A stretch of DNA of 64,000 bases, from positions 2,232,001 through 2,296,000 of the forward strand of contig JBBELK010000525.1 in the NCBI GenBank assembly GCA_037783545.1. The letters are read 5' to 3'. This document shows, piece by piece, positions 1-9,987 of this stretch (position 1 is its first letter; every line of letters begins with the position of its first letter). Made by a program: the position numbers and the translations under genes. The notes under the pieces are model-generated. The model was not told the DNA's origin, did no database searches, and saw only the letters and a program-made list of their open reading frames with translations. Origin of the DNA: Henricia sp. BOLD:AAB3569 (lineage: Eukaryota > Echinodermata > Asteroidea > Spinulosida > Echinasteridae).

Positions 1-142
1 GTGTGTGGCCGAGCAAAAAAGGACGCTGGCTGTACGGTTTGGACAACCGCAGGGTAAAATGTGAATCGACAAAGGGCCACATACCAGTCGTGGATCTTCG
101 CAAATTCATCTAACTGACGTTACAAGTCGACAATTATAGACC

Positions 143-252
143 CGTTGCACCGGTGGCCATGACGGGGCAGGTTGTCATGTTTTAATGATGTGACAATATA
201 TCCACATAGTGCCTACTCGTGCAGGACACACGGTGACTGCCCCTGTGATATT
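143..252. repeat. Short inverted-repeat element, copy 1
   Basis: CGGTGGCCATGACGGGGCAG on the left and CACGGTGACTGCCCCTGTGA on the right form partial inverted ends. A related copy in the other orientation lies at about 20210-20350, where ACGGTGGCCATGACAGGGG pairs with CCCCTGTCATGGCCGCCGG. Confidence 0.6.
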
Positions 253-587
253 TCGGTCGTACAGGGTTAACCAATACGACGCAGTTTAGTGTCTTTTGAA
301 TAAAACAAAATTATTGCATGTCTTTACGAAATTAGTGAAAATGTAGATGGTGGTGTGAAATTATTATCTGATTAAGATACTTATTTCGGCTGAGAACTCT
401 TATAAAGTTGGGGCAAGGGATTGTTTTCATGTTTTAAACTGAGGATTAAAGAGATTTGGGTTTAAAAAAAAGGTAATCCAAATTTGAAAGGTTGACCAGA
501 TTAAGGTTTGCCAGTAAAAAGCATGGTAGCATCCTAAAGCAGAGGGTATATGGGCATTCCAATGATACCTGTGTTACTTTCCTAGGG

Positions 588-862
588 TCACGCATTACTG
601 AGCACAATTGTCTTGAAATTTAGGTGCAAATTGGGGGTTGGTTCCCTTTCATGTTGAACAAAATCGAACAGAATTGAACAAAAATAACAATCTTATTCAG
701 TGATTGGATTTTATTCATTCACACTTTCCAACATTGGTTTCTGTCTCCAAACAAAGTTAACATAGGCGGCCCATGTCGTTGACAGCTCATCTCACATAAA
801 AGTGAACCAACCCCCATTTTGCATCTCAATTTCAAGACAATGGTGCTCAGTGATGCAGTAGT
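588..862. mobile_element. Inverted-repeat element (MITE)
   Basis: The left arm (about 588-655, TCACGCATTACTGAGCAC ... GGGGGTTGGTTC) is the reverse complement of the right arm (about 797-862, GAACCAACCCCC ... GTGCTCAGTGATGCA). The arms are 60-70 bp around a ~140 bp centre. Family unknown. Confidence 0.75.
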
Positions 863-2100
863 TTGCAGGCATTTTATTCTGGCCAAACATTTTACGAGGA
901 TTAAATATACTCGCCATATAACTAACTCGCCAAAAAAACCATAACAAGTTGTTAGTAAATGAACTGTTTACATCGTTACAACAAACGGTCAGCTGTACAG
1001 CAAAAACTTGATAACAATAATAATGAGTATATGAAATTTTTATGAACACATTTTATGGAAATTGATACTTTGGTATTTGATTATAAAGGTAACAAAAACC
1101 ATGTGAGGTCGAAGTGCCACAAAGAGCGAGACCAGTCTGTTAAAGTACATGTATTACATCAAACCTGACGCTTAAAATCGTACTTAATATCGTACTCAAA
1201 TATAATTTATGGTATTTTGGGACTATTCGGCTGGTACTTTAAGCACTGTAATATCCTTGTCTTTAAAATAAAATCATTCCCTGCTATGCAAGGATTTGAT
1301 TTTCATATTTGATTGTAATATTGGTGTTCGAATGGGATTTTTTTTGTCCGGTAATGAAATAAACCATAAACCATAAGCCAAGAATTCAAACTGATGCATG
1401 TTTATTGTTATAATAATTAATACCCGATAATGGTAACGTGGATTGGTGTGGCGTAATGAGACTAAAATAGTTAGTGAAGGCAGAATCATATTGAGAATTT
1501 CTGCTATAAACAACCATAGGATAATGTTCGACACGACAAGTGTTGGATTCGTTTTTATGTATTTGAAAGATGTATATCACATGATTGTAAACTGCTACCA
1601 ACGGCGTTATCTCCATGTGTGATTGAGGATGTCTATACGGGGCATTGTAAATCCTGCATACGGGTTTTAAAAGAGCGCCCTTGGCCAACTGTGGCATTTG
1701 TGACGTGGTCAAGCAGTGCGTAATAATTATGCAAAAACAATATTATTGGCTCTACGAATTATGACAAATTAATCACAAAGGCCTTCGTTAACAAACGGTG
1801 TTATTGATTTCGCTGGGTTATTTAATCATTTTGCGGCAAAAATAGAGACGTTAAAATATGATTGTTTTCGAGTATTCAATGCCAGTTGAATACTAAACGT
1901 GTGGAAAGACTTATCATGTGCATGGTTGGTCAATGAAATATTCCGTTTACGTGGACGGCGAGTTTTCTTCACAAGCTATAGTATAAAACTTTGGGGCGAC
2001 AGTATATTACCACCACATTTTGGGCAGCCGATTTTACAATTGTCGTTGGGTCTGTGGAGAAAAGCACAACTCAACGATGACTGGGTAAGTTTGTGCAATT
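863..2100. other. Non-coding, mostly unassigned
   Basis: AT-rich sequence with no exon-like frame. Only about 1575-1650 (TCTCCATGTGTGATTGAGGAT) resembles the head of the dispersed repeats at 24975 and 26640. Nothing else is recognised. Confidence 0.6.
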
Positions 2101-2105
2101 TAGTT

Positions 2106-2219
2106 CAGTGGCGGATCCAGCCTCATTGAAATACAGAAATATACAAAGGAAAAGCGGGGACTACAGCCCCCTGAAATCAATTGTATTCCTGTATTTTAAT
2201 TAGGCTGGATCCGCCCCTG
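2106..2219. mobile_element. hAT-like MITE (CAGTGGCGGATCCAG ends) with 5-bp target duplication
   Basis: The ends are CAGTGGCGGATCCAGCC and GGCTGGATCCGCCCCTG. The five bases TAGTT stand directly on both sides (2101-2105, 2220-2224). It is 114 bp long with no coding. Confidence 0.85.
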
Positions 2220-2397
2220 TAGTTTTCAAAAGAAATAATCCTCTTTAATTTGAATTTCCTTTGAAAAACACTAAATGTCGCCTGCAAGATTCCACTTTAA
2301 TAGCTGACGTCTTCTCGAAGATTTTGTTACATAAAAATAATGAAGATTATAAACGTCGCTCGTTCAACAGCTGATATTTCTGAATACTAGGCCTATA

Positions 2398-3326
2398 CAG
2401 GGTGGATAAAAAAAAAACTGAAACCGAGATGTTATTGCTAATTGTAACTAAAGTAGGGCACGTATGAATGAACGGGAGATATCCTCTGTTAGGGGTAAAT
2501 CTTCTCTTTAAAATGACACCCTGATGGTGTCATTATGTTTCCGGTTGACTGATCAGTGACCAGTGTTATGCAAGGGTCTAGTTATGGATTTGCACCACTT
2601 TCTTTAATGCATGGCATAGCCTGTTTGGACGACCAAGTATCTATTGGTATACGGACGCCTCAGAAATGAACATGCCGATAAAAATGTTGGTGGGGGAAAA
2701 CCTGCATTTTCTTAAACAGAATACATTCAGTCCTACATGGGAATGCAGCGAGTTTTTGTTGAGTCCAAGGTCTGGGCGAAGGAGAACTGGTTGGTCATCC
2801 GAGAACATTAATGCAATTTAGCAGGCCCTGCAGCAGGGAGAACGCAGCAGTTGTAGACAGAATGGTTTAGGACTGGCCCTAACCATGTTCAATCAAATTG
2901 TTCGGTGGTACCCTTACAGAATTGTGGCTCGTAATACATCAACTGCTTTCTGGCGATCTTCAGAGGCGTCTTAGTTTTAGCCAATGGATACTTGATCGTC
3001 CAAACAGGCTATGCCATGGTTCAGGCCATGACTCACTATGAGCAAAAACATGTACATGTTCATTGTATCTCTATTGTTAGTAACAATGGTGTGTGCCCAA
3101 TTTCCATTGTTAGATGTTCATAGTGACTGGACGCCATTAAAGAAAGTGGCGCAAATCCCAAACTAGACCCTTGCATAACATTGATCACTGCTTAGTCAAC
3201 CGGAAACATAATGACATGATCAGGGTGTCATTTAACAGAGGATATCTTTCTTTGATTCAGATGTGCCCTATACTGTAGTCACAATTAGCGATAATATCTC
3301 GGTTTCGTCTTTTTTTATCCACCCTG
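2398..3326. mobile_element. Tc1/mariner-like DNA transposon remnant
   Basis: Terminal inverted repeats of about 200 bp start CAGGGTGGATAAAA and end TTTATCCACCCTG, flanked by TA on each side (2396-2397, 3327-3328). Inside, a plus-strand frame near 2760 reads SPRSGRRRTGWSSENI, the linker/helix-turn-helix style of IS630-Tc1-mariner transposases, and near 2940 another reads LLSGDLQRRLSFSQWILD, a conserved transposase segment. The frames are interrupted and much of the gene is gone, so the copy is inactive. Confidence 0.85.
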
Positions 3327-3328
3327 TA

Positions 3329-3874
3329 TTGACAAATGTTAAATTGACACTGCTATGCTAACCTCGTTTTGGATGCTGAGTCATTGTATTACGTCGCGCG
3401 TCTTTTCATTTGCAAATTCTATCATAAAAGAAAGCACTGAGACCCTCGTTTTCGATGACAATTTGAAATTCCTCAATTGGTTCATGGGGTTATCGAGGGC
3501 AAAATAAAGGGTCAAAAGGTTTTCAACTTTGTGAAAATTAATGGGAAAAGGTCTTAGCGGTAGGAGTTATTTTATTAATTATTTCTGGTATTGAAACCAA
3601 GGATTCCTCAAAAGCGCCAGAGGCACTGTATGATAGCTCATATAAGCCTGAATAAACATGTGAAGAGAAGACGCCTTGAACACCCATGAGGGTGGATATG
3701 TGCGCATTTAAAGAACTATGAATTGTAGGATAGGGCGACAAATCGTGTGTAAAAAAGGTATATTAGGGCGACGTGCTCAATAGGGCGACATTTTGGTGTC
3801 GCCCTAATATTTTTGAGTTTAAAATTAATTTTTTTAGGTCAAAAACCATTTTTTTAAAATCGAGAACCATTTTT
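3329..3874. other. Non-coding flank left of the repeat array
   Basis: It holds a fragment (about 3565-3680, TTTCTGGTATT ... CCAAGGATTCC) also seen at the head of the SINE-like repeat at 29015, and a short hairpin TAGGGCGACATTTTGGTGTCGCCCTA at 3781-3806. No gene is seen. Confidence 0.6.
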
Positions 3875-4975
3875 GGCTGTTCCAACACGGTTGGGAACAG
3901 CCTTTGTTTTCGTTAAGATTTTTTATTTTTTTATTTTTTTTATTATTTTTTTTTTTATTCTTTTCCTTCTTCCATTTTTTTCAGACGCTATTTCGGGCAC
4001 TTGCACATTGATGATTGACTTCAAACTTCACATGGACATTGGTCACTATGTGAAGTAGTGCACAGTACTAATTACGTCATGATGACGTCATCACGTGTCA
4101 GATTAAAGGGGCATGAAGTTTATTAAATTAAATATTCAAAAATCAATAAAAAATCAACCGTTTGACCTACGATCTTGATTCCTTCGGCATATACGATGAC
4201 TAACAAAGGTCTTTGAGATGCGCACACCCCTTGACCTTTGACCTCGTTTCCTATTGGTCTAACAGATTTTGCCTTGCCATTTGAAAGTGGTGCAAGATAT
4301 TTGGACAAAGTCACTTGTGTTACACTTCGACTAGGGTGGGGTATCTAAAAAATATTTTTGTGACCTTTGACCTTGCTCACTTCCGGTCGAAACCGGAAGT
4401 GGCCCTTAGTTTGAAAGTGAAAGGAGGTATTGAGATGGGGTCAATGGTGTTATTACCAGAGGCCCTTAAGCTTTCCAAAAATATAAGTGATGACGTCATC
4501 GTACGAAATAGCGCCCTCTACCGACAAGATGATTACGTAATTAAATATTCAAAAATCAATAAAAAATCTACCGTTTGACCTACAAATTTGATTCCTTCTG
4601 CATATACGATCACTAACAAATGTCTTTAAGATGCGCACATGGCTTGACCTTTGAACTCGTTTCCTATTGGTCAAACAGATTTTGCATTGCCATTTGAAAG
4701 GGGTACAATATATCACGATGGGGTCAACTGTGTTACACTTCGACTAGGGTGGGGTATCCAAACATATAGCAACACCTTTGACCTTCCCTACATGTCAGAT
4801 TAAAGTGGCATGTAATAATATTCAATATTTAAATTTCGATAAAAACTCAACCGTTTGACATACGATCGTGATTTCTTCATATACAATCACTAACAAAGGT
4901 CATCCCGAACACCACATATGTTTATAAAAAGGAGGGGAACAGCCATGTGTTCGTTTTCAACGAACACATTTCTAG
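3875..4975 (+). mobile_element. Array unit 1 (type A)
   Basis: It starts with the GGCTGTTCC hairpin and a T-rich tract and ends with the terminal hairpin and CTAG. From about 3955 to 4980 it matches unit 4 at a constant offset of 4620 bp with no net insertion or deletion and few substitutions, so the two copies are recent duplicates. It contains a CTTCCGGTCGAAACCGGAAG palindrome (4379-4398) and DR1-type TGACCTTTGACCT motifs. Confidence 0.7.
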
Positions 4976-5155
4976 TTATTAGGTCTGGAACTGTCTCTCT
5001 TAGGTCTGTGACCATCAGTGGAAGCTTTGGGTAAAAAAATAAGGTGTCATTTTGAGTGATTCTTGCCGAAATTTCGGTGGTCTCCGGCGAGAGTCTTGCC
5101 GAAATGTCGCCCTATTGCGTCATTCAGCGTTCTTTAAAATCCTATTATTATTATT

Positions 5156-6638
5156 GGCTGTTCCGATTCGGGCCGGAACAGCCTTTGTTTTCGTTACGAT
5201 TTTTTTTTTTTTTTTTTTTATTCTTTTACTTCTTCCACTTTTTTCAGACGCTATTTCGGACACTTGCACATTGATGATTGACTTCAAACTTCACATGGAC
5301 ATTGGTCACTATGTGAATTAGTGCATAGTACTAATGACGTAATCATGACGTCATCACGTGTCAGATTAAAGGGGTATGAAGTTTAATAAATTAAATATTC
5401 AAAAATCAATATAAAATCAACCGTTTGACATACGAACTTGATTCCTTCGCCATATATGATGACTAACAAATGTCTTTAAGATGCGCACACGCCTTGACCT
5501 TTGACCTTGTTTCCTATTGGTCAAACAGATTTTGCCTTGTCATTTGAAAGTGGTACAAGATATTTGGACGGGGTCAATTGTGTTACACTTCGACTAGGGT
5601 GGGGTATCCAAAACATATGGTGGCGACCTTTGACCTTGCTCAATGTGTTAGATTAAAGGGGTATTTGATAAAATTAAATGTTCAAAAATCAATAACAAAT
5701 CAACCGTTTGAGCTATGATCTTCATTCCTGCGCCATATACGACCACTAATAAATGTCTTTAAATGATGACGTCAGGACGACGTCATCACATGTCAGATTA
5801 AAGGGGCATGAAAACAGATAAATGAAATATAAAAATTTAATAAAAAATCAACCGTTTGAGCTACGATCTTGATTCCTGCGCCAAATATGATCACTAACAA
5901 AGGTCTTTCACTAATGACGTCATAATGACGTCATCACGTGTCAGATTAAAGGGGCATCAAATAAAATAAATGGTATATAAACAATCCGTAAGAAATCAAC
6001 CATTTTAGCTACTATCTTGATTCCTGCGCCATATACAATAACTAACAAAGGTCTTTAACTGATTACGTTATGATGACGTCATCACGTGTCAGATTAAAGG
6101 GGCATGATGTTTAATAAATTAGACATTAAAAAATCAATACAAAATCAACCGTTTGACCTACGATCTTGATTCCTTCGCCATATACGATGACTAACAAAGG
6201 TCTTTAAAATGTGCACACGCCTTGACCCTTGACCTCGTTTCCTATTGGTCAAACAGATCTTGCCTTGCCATTTGAAAGTGGTGCAATATATTTGGACGAG
6301 GTCAGTTGTGTTACACTTCAACTAGGGTGGGGTATCTAAAAAATAGGTTGGTGACCTTTGACCTTGCTCACTTCCGGTCGAAACGGGAAGTGGCCTTTAG
6401 TGTGAAAATGGTAGAGGGTATAAATACGGGGTCAAGGGTGTTAATGTCAAAGGGCCTCAAGCTTTCCAAAATGTGAGTGATGACGTCATCGTATAAAATA
6501 GCGCTCTCTTGGGACAAGATGATTAAATAGTTAAATATAACAACATAGGTGATAATAGGTCGTCTCGAACACTACACATGTTCATAAAAAGGAAGGGAAC
6601 AGCCATGTGTTCGTTGTCAAGAACGAACACAGGTCTAG
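5156..6638 (+). mobile_element. Array unit 2 (type B)
   Basis: It has the head hairpin at 5156, a T-tract at 5199-5219 and CTAG at 6635. The body has several ~145-150 bp subrepeats, each holding a TGACGTCATCACGTGTCAG-like block followed by AATCAACCGTTTGA and GATCTTGATTCC. From ~5209 it parallels unit 3 at an offset of about 1506 bp. The 180 bp before it (4976-5155) is unlike the units and starts with a TTAGGTCTGG stretch. Confidence 0.7.
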
Positions 6639-6643
6639 TTATT

Positions 6644-6695
6644 GGCTGTTCCGATTCGGGTCGGAACAGCCTTTGTTTTCGTTACGATTTTTATT

Positions 6696-6726
<31 letters not shown>

Positions 6727-8571
6727 TTCTTTTACTTCTTCCACTTTTTTCAGACGCTATTTCGGACACTTGCACATTGATGATTGACTTCAAACTTCAC
6801 ATGGACATTGGTCACTATGTGAAGTAGTGCACACTACTAATGACGTCATGATGACGTCATCACGTGTCAGATTAAAGGGGCATGAAGTTTAATAAATTAA
6901 ATATTCAAAAATCAATATAAAATCAACCGTTTGACATACGAACTTGATTCCTTCGCCATATATGATGACTAACCAATGTCTTTAAGATGCGCACACGCCT
7001 TGACCTTTGACCTTGTTTCCTATTGGTCAAACAGATTTTGCCTTGTCATTTGAAAGTGGTACAAGATATTTGGACGGGGTCAATTGTGTTACACTTCGAC
7101 TAGGGTGGGGTATCCAAAAAATATGGTGGCGACCTTTGACCTTGCTCAATGTGTTAGATTAAAGGGATATTTGATAAAATTAAATGTTCAAAAATCAATA
7201 ACAAATCAACCGTTTGAGCTATGATCTTCATTCCTGCGCCATATACGATCACTAATAAATGTCTTTAAATGATGACGTCAGGACGACGTCATCACATGTC
7301 AGATTAAAGGGGCATGGAAACAGATAAATGAAATATAAAAAATCAACCGTTTGAGCTACGATCTTGATTCCTGCGCCAAATATGATCACTAACAAAGGTC
7401 TTTCACTAATGACGTCATAATGACGTCATCACGTGTCAGATTAAAGGGGCATCAAATAAAATAAATGGGATATAAAAATTCCGTAAGAAATCAACCATTT
7501 TAGCTACTATCTTGATTCCTGCGCCATATACAATAACTAACAAAGGTCTTTAACTGATTACGTTATGATGACGTCATCACGTGTCAGATTAAAGGGGCAT
7601 GATGTTTAATAAATTAAATATCAAAAATCAATACAAAATCAACCGTTTGACCTACGATCTTGATTCCTTCGCCATATACGATGACTAACAAGGGTCTTTG
7701 AGATGCGCACACCCCTTGACCTTGGACCTCGTTTCCTATTGGTCAAACAGATTTTGCCTTGCCGTTTGAAAGTGGTACAAGATATCTGCATGTGGTCAAC
7801 TGTATTACACTTGGACCTAGGGTGGTGTATCCCAAAATATGGTCGTGACCTTTGACCTCGTTTCCTATTGGTCTAACGGATTTTGCCTTGCCGTTTGAAA
7901 GTGGTACAAGATATCTGCATGTGGTCAACTGTATTACACTTGGACCTAGGGTGGTGTATCCCAAAATATGGTCGTGACCTTTGACCTCGTTTCCTATTGG
8001 TCTAACGGATTTTGCCTTTCCATTTGAAAGTGGTACAAGATATCTGCATGTGGTCAACTGTATTACACTTGGACCTTGGGTGGTGTATCTAAAAAATATG
8101 GTCGTGACCTTTGACCTCGTTTCCTATTGGTCTAACGGATTTTGCCTTGCCATTTGAAAGTGGTACAAGATATCTGCATGTGGTCAACTGTATTACACTT
8201 GGACCTAGGGTGGTGTATCCAAAAAATATGGTCGTGACCTTTGACCTCGTTTCCTATTGGTCTAACAGATTTTGCCTTTCCATTTGAAAGTGGTACAAGA
8301 TATCTGCATGTGGTCAACTGTATTACACTTAGACCTAGGGTGGTGTATCCAAAACAAATGGCCGTGACCTTTGACCTTCCCTACATGTCAGATTAAAGGG
8401 GCATGTAATAATATTCAATATTTAACAATCGATAAAAACTCAACCGTTTGACCTACGATCGTGATTTCTTCATATACGATCACTAACAAAGGTCATCCCG
8501 AACACCATATATGTTTATAAAAAGGAGGGGAACAGCCATGTGTTCGTTGTCAAGAACGAACACAGGTCTAG
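6644..8571 (+). mobile_element. Array unit 3 (type B with expanded internal tandem repeat)
   Basis: Same plan as unit 2 for the first ~1.1 kb, then five copies of a 129-130 bp tandem repeat, then a type A-like tail with the terminal hairpin and CTAG at 8568. It abuts unit 2 on the left and unit 4 on the right without spacer beyond five bases. Confidence 0.7.
7751..8400. repeat. Internal 129-130 bp tandem repeat, five copies
   Basis: The word ATTTTGCCTT recurs at 7751, 7880, 8009, 8139 and 8269, giving periods of 129, 129, 130 and 130. Each copy holds GTGACCTTTGACCTCG, CCTATTGGTCTAAC and TTACACTTGGACCT. A 129-bp period is 43 codons, so the minus strand shows a repeated 43-residue open frame; this is a consequence of the repeat length and not evidence of a protein. 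Single diverged monomers of the same sequence occur in the other three units. Confidence 0.93.
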
Positions 8572-9595
8572 TTTTTTTTCTTTTCCTTCTTCCACTTTTT
8601 TCAGACGCTTTTTCGGGCACTTGCACATTCATGATTGACTTTAAACTTCACATGGACATTGGTGACTATGTGAAGTTGTGCACAGTACTAATGACGTCAT
8701 GATGACGTCATCACGTGTCAGATTAAAGGGGCATGAAGTTTAATAAATTAAATATTCAAAAATCAATAAAAAATCAACCGTTTGATCTACGATCTTGATT
8801 CCTTCGCCATATACGATGACTATCAAGGGTCTTTGAGATGCGCACACGCCTTGACCTTTGACCTCGTTTCCTATTGGTCAAACAGATTTTGCCTTGCCAT
8901 TTGAAAGTGGTGCAAGATATTTGGACAAAGTCACTTGTGTTACACTTCGACTAGGGTGGGGTATCTAAAAAATATGTTGGTGACCTTTGACCTTGCTCAC
9001 TTCCGGTCGAAACCGGAAGTGGCCCTTAGTTTAAAAGTGAAAGGAGGTATTGAGATGGGGTCAATGGTGTTATTACCAGAGGCCCTTAAGCTTTCCAAAA
9101 ATATAAGTGATGACGTCATCGTACGAAATAGCGCCCTCTACCGACAAGATGATTACGTAATTAAATATTCAAAAATCAATAACAAATCAACTGTTTGACC
9201 TACGATCTTGATTCCTGTGGCATATACGATCACTAACAAATGTCTTTAAGATGCGCACATGGCTTGACCTTTGACCTCGTTTCCTATTGGTCAAACAGAT
9301 TTTGCCTTGCCATTTGAAAGGGGTACAATATATCACGATGGGGTCAACTGTGTTAAACTTCGACTAGGGTGGGGTATCCAAACATATAGCAACACCTTTG
9401 ACCTTCCCTACATGTCAGATTAAAGTGGCATGTAATAATATTCAATATTTAAAAATCGATAAAAACTCAACTGTTTGACATACGATCGTGATTTCTTCAT
9501 ATACAATCACTAACAAAGGTCATCCCGAACACCACATATGTTTATAAAAAGGAGGGGAACAGCCATGTGTTCGTTTTCAACGAACACATTTCTAG
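8572..9595 (+). mobile_element. Array unit 4 (type A, head missing)
   Basis: It begins in the T-tract directly after the CTAG of unit 3, so the 5' GGCTGTTCC hairpin is absent. The rest duplicates unit 1 at an offset of 4620 bp. It is followed by a short (TTA)n run at 9597-9613. Its end is 392 bp from the first visible peroxidase exon. Confidence 0.7.
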
Positions 9596-9613
9596 TTATT
9601 ATTATTATTATTA

Positions 9614-9987
9614 AGTTTTACAGGCGGGAGGAAAACCCCTACATTATTCTGTATATGGGGAGAAAACCCACGGAATCAAAGCAGGGGCTGAGGACCCAAT
9701 CCACATTCTGAACTGGGATGGATTTGAACCAGGGCCACAGAAGCGGAAGGCGAGGAAAGTACAACGACGCCAACCTTATGCTTTTACGTCTATACAATGG
9801 GACTTGGGAAACCCAGTACAGTTCTCCTTATAGGATGTTTGTGAAACAAACCGTACCCCAGGAGTAAAAAAGAAGACTAACAAAAAACTGAGTCATAAAA
9901 TGCCACAATCCCATGCATTCATTTGTTTCTTTGACTGTCGTCCTGTCTGTACGCGTGCATTATTGATCACCCTGCATTTGATCTCAG
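9614..9987 (-). repeat. SINE-like fragment between array and peroxidase
   Basis: On the minus strand, CCTTCCGCTTCTGTGGCC followed by the B-box-like GGTTCAAATCC resembles the plus-strand sequences at 15140-15195 and 43425-43460. It is a tRNA-derived SINE head by its Pol III B box. The last 200 bp before 9988 hold the polypyrimidine tract and CAG acceptor of the peroxidase exon. Confidence 0.5.

Larger units (their letters stand above)
3875..9600 (+). repeat. Head-to-tail array of four Helitron/Helentron-like non-autonomous elements
   Basis: Four related units end with the same 3' signature: subterminal GGAACAGCC, then a hairpin (TGTGTTCGTT/AACGAACACA), then CTAG at 4972-4975, 6635-6638, 8568-8571 and 9592-9595. 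Units 1-3 open with a GGCTGTTCC...GGAACAGCC hairpin (3875, 5156, 6644), the inverted complement of the 3' subterminal motif, followed by a T-tract. Unit 3 begins five bases after the CTAG of unit 2, and unit 4 begins directly at the CTAG of unit 3 but lacks the head hairpin. The 3' hairpin plus CTRR, insertion next to T, subterminal inverted repeats and internal tandem repeats are features of Helitron2/Helentron-derived elements such as Drosophila DINE-1 and bivalve pearl elements. No Rep/helicase coding is present. The family assignment is inference. Confidence 0.62.

Noticed and set aside
5052-5321. Phe/Leu-rich open frames in the array
   Set aside because: Products of the T-tract in the element heads; repeated at 3873, 6578 and 6642.
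7743-8317. Minus-strand open frames of 104 and 61 codons with a repeated 43-residue unit
   Set aside because: They come from a 129-bp tandem repeat (divisible by three) inside the Helentron-like unit; no start context, no splice sites, no family match.
4000-9600. CRISPR-like or bacterial array
   Set aside because: Repeat units are ~1-2 kb with 129-150 bp subrepeats, no short spacers, and the DNA is clearly eukaryotic with spliced genes.
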